Shown here piece after piece: positions 6,461 to 13,929 of a stretch of DNA of 64,000 bases (position 1 is its first letter; every line of letters starts with the position of its first letter). The notes under the pieces are model-generated. The model saw only the letters and a list, made by a program, of their open reading frames with translations, was not told the DNA's origin and searched no databases. Position numbers and translations under genes: made by a program. This stretch comes from Marinoscillum pacificum (GTDB taxonomy: Bacteria; Bacteroidota; Bacteroidia; Cytophagales; Cyclobacteriaceae): NCBI RefSeq assembly GCF_024714495.1, contig NZ_JAMZMJ010000012.1:62001-126000 (forward strand), read 5' to 3'.

Positions 6461-7421
6461 ATATCGGAAGGTAAACCTTGTCTATTATTTCCTGATATTC
6501 ACTTTCGGCTTTACTGAAAGATGTGGTTCCGCCACCACTTTTATAAACCAATGATCCGTCCTTGTTTTCGATGAAACGGATCATTACACCTGAGTCCAAA
6601 GACTCACCATCAAAAACGCCACACACTCCAGTGTAAAAGTTGCGATCATAATTTTCTGCTTCAGTGATTATTCGGATCGTTTCTTTCTTTGGAGCGCCAG
6701 AAATACTACCTGCAGGCAATAGCTTAAATAAGATGTCTCCCAGTTGGCTTTGCCAGTTTTCACTCAGCTCGCCAGCAATTTCTGAACTTACCTGAAACAG
6801 CGATTTTTCATGCGTGATGATTTTCGAAATAAATCGAAATTTGGGCACTGTCACTCTTTTGGCAATTTGACTGAGGTCATTTCGAATCAAATCAACAATA
6901 GTGACATGTTCAGCCGTTTCTTTAGGGTCATTCAGGATGATTTTTTCTGCATCAGGGATCGTGGCGTCAATGGTTCCCTTCATAGGATAGGAGTAGATTC
7001 TATTCTCCTTTATTTGAATGAAAGTTTCTGGTGAAAACAATACAAACTGATCCTGAAAGCGCATCTTGTACTTGGCGGAAACCATCTCGTAGATTTCCTC
7101 AATACTCAAGTTGGTCTCAATTGGCGTCTCAAATGTCAAGTTAACCAAATAGGAGTTGCCAATATTGATCTGATTGACGACATAGTTGAATGCGGGCAAA
7201 AACTCTTGAAAAGAGATCGGGTATTTCTGAAAAGAAAACGGCCACTGACTATCCTTATTGCCAGATTGTTCCGATCGGAATGTAAACTCTACATCATTTG
7301 GTAACTCAGAGAGAGGTTTTACAAATGCTTTGGTTCCTAAGAAATCTGTGAAGAAGAAAAATGGGGTTTTCGCTCTGCCCAAATTATTCATTTGGGTAAT
7401 AGCAGCCTGTCTAATTAACAT
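6459..7421 (-). CDS. pabB: aminodeoxychorismate synthase component I
   Basis: A 320-residue chorismate-binding enzyme that, with a glutamine amidotransferase subunit, converts chorismate to 4-amino-4-deoxychorismate for p-aminobenzoate and folate synthesis. Family landmarks: YLVNLTFETPI, YSYPMKGTIDA, AEHVTIVDLIRNDLSQIA, LLPAGSISGAPKKET, YDRNFYTGVCGVFDGE, and GGGTTSFSKAESEYQEI. The P-M-K-G-T stretch carries the Lys that, in PabB-type enzymes, forms the covalent intermediate. It is shorter than E. coli PabB (453 residues) because most of the N-terminal region is absent, as is usual for Bacteroidota. It is the third gene of a leftward operon; its ATG is one base after the stop of the DUF6787-like gene, so translation is likely coupled. 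No pabA-like gene is in the window. Confidence 0.9.
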   Translation of the reverse strand: MLIRQAAITQMNNLGRAKTPFFFFTDFLGTKAFVKPLSELPNDVEFTFRSEQSGNKDSQWPFSFQKYPISFQEFLPAFNYVVNQINIGNSYLVNLTFETPIETNLSIEEIYEMVSAKYKMRFQDQFVLFSPETFIQIKENRIYSYPMKGTIDATIPDAEKIILNDPKETAEHVTIVDLIRNDLSQIAKRVTVPKFRFISKIITHEKSLFQVSSEIAGELSENWQSQLGDILFKLLPAGSISGAPKKETIRIITEAENYDRNFYTGVCGVFDGESLDSGVMIRFIENKDGSLVYKSGGGTTSFSKAESEYQEIIDKVYLPI

Positions 7422-7422
7422 G

Positions 7423-7719
7423 TTACTTCCTACCTGTCATTCGGTTCCACATGCGCTTTTCAAACTGCCAAAAGAATTGAAATTGGCCAAAAACAAACCC
7501 ATAGAAAAGTAAAATCACATTGTATATTGGAAGAATCAGGATGTAGTAAATGACTGTAAACCAAATGTTTTGTTCACCCTCAGAAGTGAAGAATGCGACG
7601 ATTGGCTTTTTTAAGAACAGTACAGTGAATCCTGTGCATGCAAATACAACAAGCACAATGACTACTTGCCAGCCATTTTTGAGATTCCATCTATTTTGTA
7701 GTTTATCTATCCAGCCCAT
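7423..7719 (-). CDS. small membrane protein, DUF6787-like
   Basis: A 98-residue protein with two strongly hydrophobic segments, about residues 18-37 (WQVVIVLVVFACTGFTVLFL) and 51-75 (IWFTVIYYILILPIYNVILL), and an aromatic, basic C-terminus FGQFQFFWQFEKRMWNRM. This C-terminal pattern is the one I associate with the Bacteroidota family DUF6787; the assignment is from memory. Function unknown. It overlaps the pseudouridine synthase gene by 17 bp at its start and ends one base before pabB, so it sits inside one operon with them. Confidence 0.7.
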   Translation of the reverse strand: MGWIDKLQNRWNLKNGWQVVIVLVVFACTGFTVLFLKKPIVAFFTSEGEQNIWFTVIYYILILPIYNVILLFYGFVFGQFQFFWQFEKRMWNRMTGRK

Positions 7720-8398
7720 CTATTTGATGTTTGAACTCTCTCCATTTAGGAGTGCAGGTAAAAGTTACTGATTCTTTTTTTACGGGATGCACAAAACTAA
7801 TTTGAAAGGCATGCAAATGAATGCTTTTGTCAGGATTTGCTTCTGGATATCCATATTTTAAATCGCCTTTAATACTTGTTTTCATAGAAGCTAGCTGCAC
7901 TCTGATCTGATGTGAACGACCCGTTTTAGGCATTACTTTGAGAAGCGAATGCTTATCTTCATTTCCCAAAAGTTCATAATCAAGCTCGGCTTCCTTGGCA
8001 CTGCCCATTGGTTTTTTATAGGCTTTGACTAAATTTTTTTGACCGTCTTTGTATAGCCAATGAATCAACTTTCCATGATCGTTTTCGGGTTTTCCTTTTA
8101 CTACAGCGAGGTAAGTTTTTTGGATGTTGTCATCTCTGAAGAGCTTGTTCATTCGCTCCAAAGCTTTGCTGGTTCGTGCAAAAACAGTGATTCCACTCAC
8201 AGGTCGGTCTAGTCGGTGGGTAGGATGAAGAAAGACCTCTCCTGGTTTATTATATTTCTTTTTGATGTATTCCCGGCCCCAGTCCGTAAGTGTTTTATCT
8301 CCGGTTTTATCACCTTGCACTAACCATCCAGATGGCTTGTTCAATAATAATAAGTGGTTGTCTTCGTATATAACTTGAGGATCTTTCACGACTATCAT
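7703..8398 (-). CDS. RluA-family RNA pseudouridine synthase
   Basis: A 231-residue enzyme converting uridine to pseudouridine in rRNA or tRNA. The catalytic Asp is D64 in HRLDRPVSG (family motif II). Other motifs are YEDNHLLLLNKPSGWLV near the N-terminus and LLKVMPKTGRSHQIRVQLA toward the C-terminus. There is no S4 RNA-binding domain, as in RluA and TruC-type enzymes, so the target position cannot be fixed from sequence. It is first in the leftward operon with the small membrane protein and pabB. Its ATG at 8398 directly abuts the proposed start of the rightward gene at 8399. Confidence 0.9.
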   Translation of the reverse strand: MIVVKDPQVIYEDNHLLLLNKPSGWLVQGDKTGDKTLTDWGREYIKKKYNKPGEVFLHPTHRLDRPVSGITVFARTSKALERMNKLFRDDNIQKTYLAVVKGKPENDHGKLIHWLYKDGQKNLVKAYKKPMGSAKEAELDYELLGNEDKHSLLKVMPKTGRSHQIRVQLASMKTSIKGDLKYGYPEANPDKSIHLHAFQISFVHPVKKESVTFTCTPKWREFKHQIDGLDR

Positions 8399-8698
8399 TT
8401 GAAAAAGGCAAAACTACTTACAATACTGTTCAGAGATTTTATTGTTTACAATTTCATTTTTACTCTGGCAGGTGGATACTACCTATGGTTCTTTGAAGCG
8501 AAGAGTTATCCCTATCTATTTTGGATCAAAATCATTGGCTATGCGGTCTTAGGGCTATGGTATTATCAGTCTAGAAAAGAACGATTGTACTTTTATCACA
8601 ACATGGGATGGACGATTAAATCATTGATCCTTTATACGCTTCTGATCGATTCTTTCATCACTTTCGTTTTTTACGCACTTGTTTATGCAATTACTTGA
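8399..8698 (+). CDS. small integral membrane protein coupled to an ABC ATPase
   Basis: A 99-residue protein when started at TTG 8399 (MKKAKLLTILFRDFIVYNFI). An upstream GTG at 8354 would lie inside the pseudouridine synthase gene on the other strand and adds unconvincing sequence. It has three hydrophobic stretches: around residues 12-29, 33-52 and 71-96. Its last 14 bp overlap the start of the ABC ATPase gene at 8685, strongly suggesting coupled translation and a shared function. No family is recognised. It is too small to be a standard ABC permease, so it may be a compact membrane partner. The TTG start is a judgement from the context. Confidence 0.65.
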   Translation: MKKAKLLTILFRDFIVYNFIFTLAGGYYLWFFEAKSYPYLFWIKIIGYAVLGLWYYQSRKERLYFYHNMGWTIKSLILYTLLIDSFITFVFYALVYAIT

Positions 8699-9329
8699 AA
8701 TAGATAGCGTCAATTTCAAATATGGAGATCGATCCATATTGAGTAATGTCTATTTGAAGGTATATGTAGGAGAAGCTGTAGGTTTTTTGGGACGAAATGG
8801 GTGCGGTAAGTCGACCTTACTCAAAGTAATTTTCGGCTCTTTGAAAGGTGAAAATCAATCCGTTCGAATTGATGGCGTTTATCATGCTACTCCTTTTGAA
8901 TCTAGTCAGGTGATGTTCATGCCTCAAGAGGGATTGTTCCCAGGATTTTTAACCATTCGAAAAGCATGTGAGCTTTATCAAGCTGATTTTCAGCAAATGC
9001 AAAAGCATCCAGAGGTCTTGGAATACTTAGAGTTTCAGTTTGATCAGTTGTCCGGTGGCATCTCAAAGTTTATCGAGACGTTGATTGTACTTTATTCACC
9101 AGCTCCATTTATTCTGCTAGATGAGCCGTTCTCATTTATAGCGCCGGTGTTGGTGGAGCGATTGATTCCTACTATCAAGGAAGTTGCACAATATAAAGGA
9201 GTGCTACTAACGGATCATCAATACAAGTCCATCCTGGCAACAACTGATCGATTATACCTATTAAGAAACCAGAGTATTCGACCAGTGACTGAGGTACAAG
9301 AGCTAAGAGATATGGGTTATATTAGTTAA
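8685..9329 (+). CDS. ABC transporter ATP-binding protein
   Basis: A 214-residue ATPase; I start it at ATG 8685 (MQLLEIDSVNFKYGDRSILS) rather than a TTG at 8679. Walker A is GRNGCGKST (residues 36-44), the signature motif is LSGGISK, Walker B is FILLDEPF, and the H-loop is TDHQ. All catalytic elements are present, so it should hydrolyse ATP. The helical region between Walker A and signature is short and contains MPQEGLFPGFLTI, where the Q-loop Gln sits. It overlaps the upstream small membrane protein and meets the hydrolase gene tail to tail with an 8-bp overlap. Substrate unknown; no conventional permease is adjacent. Confidence 0.88.
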   Translation: MQLLEIDSVNFKYGDRSILSNVYLKVYVGEAVGFLGRNGCGKSTLLKVIFGSLKGENQSVRIDGVYHATPFESSQVMFMPQEGLFPGFLTIRKACELYQADFQQMQKHPEVLEYLEFQFDQLSGGISKFIETLIVLYSPAPFILLDEPFSFIAPVLVERLIPTIKEVAQYKGVLLTDHQYKSILATTDRLYLLRNQSIRPVTEVQELRDMGYIS

Positions 9330-10203
9330 GGGAAACGATCCAATCAGGCGATTCGGTGAGTTCTAATGTCTGCTGAGAGCTGTTAACAGCATGGATCAAA
9401 TCTATACTAGGGTTCCAAAACGCATTTTGATCAACTAGATCTGTTTCGCAAAATAAATACGCTCCACCGATTACCAGATTTCTATTTCTCGAGTCAAGTT
9501 CTTTCAGTGGTGAAACGGGGTCCTTGTGATGAGCACTCAATTGCAAAGATTCTGTCTTGACTTCTTGATGCTCTATCCATCGTGTTTTATTTGTGGGCAG
9601 GTGCGCAGATTCGTAAACATGACTCGCAAATTTGCGTCCAGCCGCATGGTCCTTTTCTCCAGTTATCACCATCAAAAAAGTATTGGAATCTATCCTTTTA
9701 TAGGTGTCATGTGCACCAAGTTTTAGGTATTTGAATCCCGGTTGGCACAGTACTAAGCCAGAAACATGAAGACCATTTTCATTATGGTTATTGGCAATAT
9801 TAGAAGCGATGACTCCACCAATGGAATGTCCAATCAGGATCAAAGAAGTCACATCTACTTGATGATCCGAATTGAGTTGTTTCTTTGCGTCACGAATCAC
9901 TTCTTCTGTTCTATGGGTAAATGCGTTTGTTCTGGGAAGGAAAGTGCCAATTTGAAATTTCGGGAAAACCACGGCATTTCCTTGCTCGGTGAGCGATTTG
10001 ATCCATCCTCCATAGCATCCAGGATTGGAAGCTCCATAGCCATGGAGAAACACCACCAGGTTTTTGTTGATATCCTGATCAGCGTCGTATATCAGCCAGT
10101 ACTCATGAGCTCCTCGGCCATGTGCCGTCATTGTGAGCTTTGCGTGGCTCGTGGAAGATATACAAATCAGAACAATGATGGAGAGGTAGCTATGAAGTTT
10201 CAT
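9322..10203 (-). CDS. secreted alpha/beta hydrolase
   Basis: A 293-residue protein with a signal peptide (MKLHSYLSIIVLICISSTSHA). The oxyanion-hole region is VVFLHGYGASNPGCYGGWI and the nucleophile is S127 in LIGHSIGGV. An acidic residue follows in MVITGEKDHAAG, and a later His is in SAHHKDPVSP. This is the layout of the serine hydrolases that act on esters or small polymers; the DLH/BAAT or PET-hydrolase-like branches have the same features. Substrate cannot be told. It is transcribed alone between prfC and the ABC gene; the 35-bp gap to prfC makes read-through from prfC plausible. Confidence 0.8.
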   Translation of the reverse strand: MKLHSYLSIIVLICISSTSHAKLTMTAHGRGAHEYWLIYDADQDINKNLVVFLHGYGASNPGCYGGWIKSLTEQGNAVVFPKFQIGTFLPRTNAFTHRTEEVIRDAKKQLNSDHQVDVTSLILIGHSIGGVIASNIANNHNENGLHVSGLVLCQPGFKYLKLGAHDTYKRIDSNTFLMVITGEKDHAAGRKFASHVYESAHLPTNKTRWIEHQEVKTESLQLSAHHKDPVSPLKELDSRNRNLVIGGAYLFCETDLVDQNAFWNPSIDLIHAVNSSQQTLELTESPDWIVSLN

Positions 10204-10238
10204 AGTCTACCTAACGATGTAAATATCCGACTTGTTGT

Positions 10239-11819
10239 TTAGAACTCGCTGATAAAGTGGAAGTTGATGTCTGGGAAGTTGTCCTGAACCATCTGTAACC
10301 AAGCTTTGGATTCAGCCATGAATACCAATTTTCCTTCTTTGTCTTTGGCGATGTGACGGTATTTGTCCTTCACAAATGCGTCTAACTTAGCAGGGTTTTC
10401 TGCACTGATCCAACATGCTTTGTAGATGTTCACTCCATCAAAACGAGCCTTGGCGTTGTATTCATTGAGCAATCGGTATTGCAATACTTCAAACTGTAGT
10501 GCTCCAACAGTTCCAACCACTTTTCTAGAACCCATCTCAAAAGTAAATAGCTGCGCTACTCCTTCATCCATTAGCTGGTTAAGTCCTTTTTCAAGTTGTT
10601 TGGACTTCATAGCGTCCATATTGATCACTTCTCGGAAAAGCTCTGGTGAGAACGATGGGATTCCTTTGTAGATCCCTTTTTCTCCTTCGTTAAGTGTATC
10701 CCCAATTTTCAGGTTTCCAGTGTCATACAAACCAACAATGTCACCAGGGAATGCCTCATCCACTGTTTCCTTCTGCTGTGCCATGAAGGCGGTTGCATTG
10801 GAGAAACGGAATTGCTTGTCCTGTCTTACGTTGTAGTAATTGGTACCTCTTTTGAAAACACCTGAACAAATTCTTGCAAAAGCAATTCTGTTACGGTGCT
10901 TCGGATCCATGTTCGCGTGAATCTTGAAAATGAAGCCGCTGAATTTCTTTTCATTTGGCTCCACCAAACGCTCTTCTGTCTCACGAGCTTTTGGAGATGG
11001 AGCGATATCGATGAAGCAGTCCAGGAGTTCTCTCACTCCGAAGTTGTTGACAGCACTTCCAAAGAATACAGGCGCAACTTCTCCGTTCAAATATGCATTG
11101 ACATCCAGCGGATCATAAACTCCGTTAACCAACTCAACTTCTTCACGAAGGGTCTTTACTGCAGATTCTGGTAGTTGTTGATCTAGTTTTGGATCATCGA
11201 CTCCTTTGATTTCTACTACTTCAGTTACTTTTTTCGTTTTATTAGGCTCGTACAAGTTTAGGTTGTTCTCATACATGTTGTAAACACCACGTAAGGATTT
11301 ACCCATTCCTATTGGCCAACTCATTGGACGAACCTTGATGTTGAGTTTTTCCTCAATTTCATCTAGCAGATCGAAGGCATCTCTTCCTTCACGGTCCAGT
11401 TTGTTGATAAAACACAGAACAGGCGTGTTTCGCATTCTACAAACTTCCATGAGTTTCTCGGTTTGTTGCTCCACCCCTTTCACACAGTCAATAACCATGA
11501 TTACAGAGTCCACAGCAGTCAATGTACGGTAGGTGTCTTCAGCAAAGTCTTCGTGACCAGGAGTATCCAGGATGTTAATTTTTAGGTTTTTATAGTCAAA
11601 ACCCATCACGGAAGTAGCAACGGAAATACCTCTTTGCTTTTCTATGTCCATCCAGTCAGATCGAGTACTTACGTCAATCTTGTTGGACTTTACGGCACCA
11701 GCGGTTTGAATCGCTCCACCAAATAGCAAGAGTTTTTCAGTAAGTGTGGTTTTACCAGCATCCGGGTGTGCAATAATTCCGAATGTTCGTCTCTTCTGTA
11801 TTTCCTGTTCTAATGTCAT
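10239..11819 (-). CDS. prfC: peptide chain release factor 3
   Basis: A 526-residue GTPase (E. coli RF3 is 529) that recycles RF1/RF2 from the ribosome after termination. G1 is [15 protein letters not shown], followed by the switch I region with EKQRGISV, G3 [14 protein letters not shown] and G4 NKLDREGRD. Domain II begins around [21 protein letters not shown] and the C-terminal domain includes [13 protein letters not shown] and ACWISAE. All positions look intact. A perfect TAACTTTG promoter box is present 20 bp before the ATG on the minus strand. Confidence 0.97.
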   Translation of the reverse strand: MTLEQEIQKRRTFGIIAHPDAGKTTLTEKLLLFGGAIQTAGAVKSNKIDVSTRSDWMDIEKQRGISVATSVMGFDYKNLKINILDTPGHEDFAEDTYRTLTAVDSVIMVIDCVKGVEQQTEKLMEVCRMRNTPVLCFINKLDREGRDAFDLLDEIEEKLNIKVRPMSWPIGMGKSLRGVYNMYENNLNLYEPNKTKKVTEVVEIKGVDDPKLDQQLPESAVKTLREEVELVNGVYDPLDVNAYLNGEVAPVFFGSAVNNFGVRELLDCFIDIAPSPKARETEERLVEPNEKKFSGFIFKIHANMDPKHRNRIAFARICSGVFKRGTNYYNVRQDKQFRFSNATAFMAQQKETVDEAFPGDIVGLYDTGNLKIGDTLNEGEKGIYKGIPSFSPELFREVINMDAMKSKQLEKGLNQLMDEGVAQLFTFEMGSRKVVGTVGALQFEVLQYRLLNEYNAKARFDGVNIYKACWISAENPAKLDAFVKDKYRHIAKDKEGKLVFMAESKAWLQMVQDNFPDINFHFISEF

Positions 11820-11820
11820 T

Positions 11821-11846
11821 CCCTGTCAATTCAGGGCGCAAAGTTA
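11821..11846 (-). promoter_or_regulatory. prfC promoter box and start-proximal hairpin
   Basis: On the minus strand TAACTTTG (11846-11839) matches the Bacteroidota -7 consensus TAnnTTTG exactly. Between it and the ATG lies CCCTG-N6-CAGGG (11836-11821), a 5-bp hairpin ending two bases before the start codon. No TTG is seen at the usual -33 distance. Confidence 0.5.
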
Positions 11847-11882
11847 ATTGATTCTACCACAAAATCGTGTGAATCGGATTGG

Positions 11883-12602
11883 TTAGCTATTGAGAATCTT
11901 ACTCTTAACCTCAGGCTGATAGTTTCTGCCTATTGGTAAGTATTTGCCGCCAATCTCTACCTGGTTGCCATCAATCGCTTTGATTTTCTCTAAAGAAACC
12001 GTGTAACTTCTATGAATTCGCATGAAAGTTTCGGCTGGTAATAGCTCAGTAAACGACTGCAAGTTGTGATGTACTATCAAATCTTCGTTGATGGTATGCA
12101 CCATCACATAATCTTTCAGACTTTCCACATAGAGGATATCCTTTAAGAATACCTTCACCATTTTCTTATCCACTTTAAGGAATAAATGATCTTGTTTGGG
12201 ATCATTTGATGTGGTTGGTTGTGGCTGTGGAGAGTTTGGCTTTATTTTCAGACGTCCCATGACCTTCTGTACCATTCGGAAAAACCGTGGAAACTCAATA
12301 GGCTTGACCAGGTAATCCACAACATCATAATCATAGCTTTCTACTGCATATTCACGATAAGCAGTAGTGATGACTACTAGTGGAGGATCTTTTAGTGTTT
12401 GTAATAGCTCCATGCCGGTCAGTTTGGGCATGTTGATGTCCAGAAAAATAAGGTCTACTTTGTTTTCTTGCAGCATTTTTAGTGCCTCCAATGCGTTTTC
12501 ACATTTCCCAACACATTGAAGCTCATCTACTTCATCTACATATTTTTCTATGACTTTGATGGCCAATGGCTCATCGTCTATAATCAAACACTTTATTTGC
12601 AT
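11883..12602 (-). CDS. LytTR-family response regulator
   Basis: A 239-residue regulator. The receiver domain (residues 1-120) has acidic pocket D9-D10, phospho-acceptor D55 (IFLDINMP), T in VITTAYREYA and K in VDYLVKPIE. A Gln/Pro-rich linker (PNSPQPQPTTSNDPKQ) leads to a C-terminal LytTR DNA-binding domain: LFLKVDKKMVKVFLKDILYV, VHHNLQSFTELL, FMRIHRSYTVSLEKI and LPIGRNYQPEVK. It lies 3 bp after the LytS-like kinase gene and is its cognate regulator. The pair is divergent from the SusC gene; regulation of that locus is possible but not shown. Confidence 0.95.
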   Translation of the reverse strand: MQIKCLIIDDEPLAIKVIEKYVDEVDELQCVGKCENALEALKMLQENKVDLIFLDINMPKLTGMELLQTLKDPPLVVITTAYREYAVESYDYDVVDYLVKPIEFPRFFRMVQKVMGRLKIKPNSPQPQPTTSNDPKQDHLFLKVDKKMVKVFLKDILYVESLKDYVMVHTINEDLIVHHNLQSFTELLPAETFMRIHRSYTVSLEKIKAIDGNQVEIGGKYLPIGRNYQPEVKSKILNS

Positions 12603-12605
12603 AAG

Positions 12606-13658
12606 CTACTCATTCAGTGGTAGGGTCAAATGTATCTTGAACTTATCATTTATCTGGTCAATATCCAGTTGATAATTGTCTTTGTAAAGGAGTTTTAGTC
12701 TACGAATGGTGTTTTCCAGGCCAATTCCTTCTCCATTTAGACGTTCATTTTCTTCGGAATCTTTGTAGTTTTTCAACCAATTCTCAACTTCAAAGATCAA
12801 GGTTTTTTCTTGTACGTGAAGTTTGATGTTGATGTCAATCGTTCCTTCAGGAGATAATCCTCCATGTTTGATGCTGTTTTCTACAAACGGTGAAAGAATC
12901 AATGGTGGAATTTTACCATCAAGCTCTCCGCTTATTTCAAAGTCTATGTTGAGTTTTGATCCAAACCTGATTTTTTCCAGCTCAATGAAGTTTTTCATAT
13001 GAGTCACCGTTTCCATCAAACTAACCACATCGGCTTTCGCTCGATAGATCACGAAACTCATCAGATTCGATAACTTCAAAATCGTATTAGGTGCCAATTC
13101 GGATTTCTCCAGGGTTAGAGCATACAAGCTATTGAGCGTATTAAAGAAGAAGTGCGGTTGAATTTGACTTTTTAGATAGGCCAATTCCGTTTCCAGGCTA
13201 TTTTTTTCTAGCTCTCTCTGCGCATCTCGCTCTTTCAGTCGATCTATCATCAACTTAATGGCAGCGGTTACTCCAACAATATAGAGCTCACCAACATATA
13301 CGGTGATGATATAGCTTAATCCAAACAAGTTGGTTTCCTCATAAGCAGACTCTGGCCAAATGTTAGTGGTCACCAATCCATAAGTTAACAATATCTTCAC
13401 AAAGGACATGACCAATACAGAGACGAACAACCCAATAATGTAAAGAGTGATCTTCTTTTTAGATAACAATCTTGGTATCAACCAATACAAATGGAAATAA
13501 CACAGGATGATATGAATAGGGAATTCTACCAGGTTGGATTTGATCGAATATTCGTAATCATCGAAGTAATGACCCCACCGTACATAGTTGAATGAAAAGT
13601 AACTCACCCAAAAAATGATGTGTCCGAGTGTTTCTCTATGTTCTTTAAGTTTATTCAA
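12606..13658 (-). CDS. LytS/YehU-type sensor histidine kinase
   Basis: A 350-residue kinase with four hydrophobic segments in the first 150 residues (GHIIFWVSYFSFNYV, LVEFPIHIILCYFHLYWLI, LYIIGLFVSVLVMSF, YIITVYVGELYIVGVTAAI). These are followed by a short coiled region and the His_kinase box LKSQIQPHFFFNTLNSLYAL, whose first His is the phospho-acceptor. The ATPase part has PPLILSPFVENSIKHG (N box) and GEGIGLENTIRRL. No separate sensor domain is present, so the membrane region is likely the sensor. It is cotranscribed with the LytTR regulator. Confidence 0.95.
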   Translation of the reverse strand: MNKLKEHRETLGHIIFWVSYFSFNYVRWGHYFDDYEYSIKSNLVEFPIHIILCYFHLYWLIPRLLSKKKITLYIIGLFVSVLVMSFVKILLTYGLVTTNIWPESAYEETNLFGLSYIITVYVGELYIVGVTAAIKLMIDRLKERDAQRELEKNSLETELAYLKSQIQPHFFFNTLNSLYALTLEKSELAPNTILKLSNLMSFVIYRAKADVVSLMETVTHMKNFIELEKIRFGSKLNIDFEISGELDGKIPPLILSPFVENSIKHGGLSPEGTIDINIKLHVQEKTLIFEVENWLKNYKDSEENERLNGEGIGLENTIRRLKLLYKDNYQLDIDQINDKFKIHLTLPLNE

Positions 13659-13929
13659 TTTCAGGTTGCTGTAAAGGGCAGAATATGTTCAATATCATAA
13701 GACTAGTGCATTTTTGCTTATTTTGCTTGGAATCGCCTTTATTTTATCTAAACAGCTGGTTTTTAGCGCCTAATAGCTTGAATGCGGTTCGTAGTAAATC
13801 GTATGTCATTCAGCGATAGAACCTTGTCGTACTGCGAATAAATTTTCAAGAATTCTTAACACTATCTTAATTAGATGTCGAGGCTGCTTGAAACAGCCGC
13901 CTAACCACAATAAACTTAAAGTTATTCTT
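13659..13929. other. intergenic region between kinase gene and susC-like gene
   Basis: About 270 bp between divergent genes. A small hairpin GGCTG-N7-CAGCC lies close to 13882-13900, in the probable leader of the SusC gene. No exact TAnnTTTG box was found. Confidence 0.4.

Noticed and set aside
9766-10242. 158-codon plus-strand frame
   Set aside because: Antisense to the secreted hydrolase gene, which has signal peptide and catalytic motifs.
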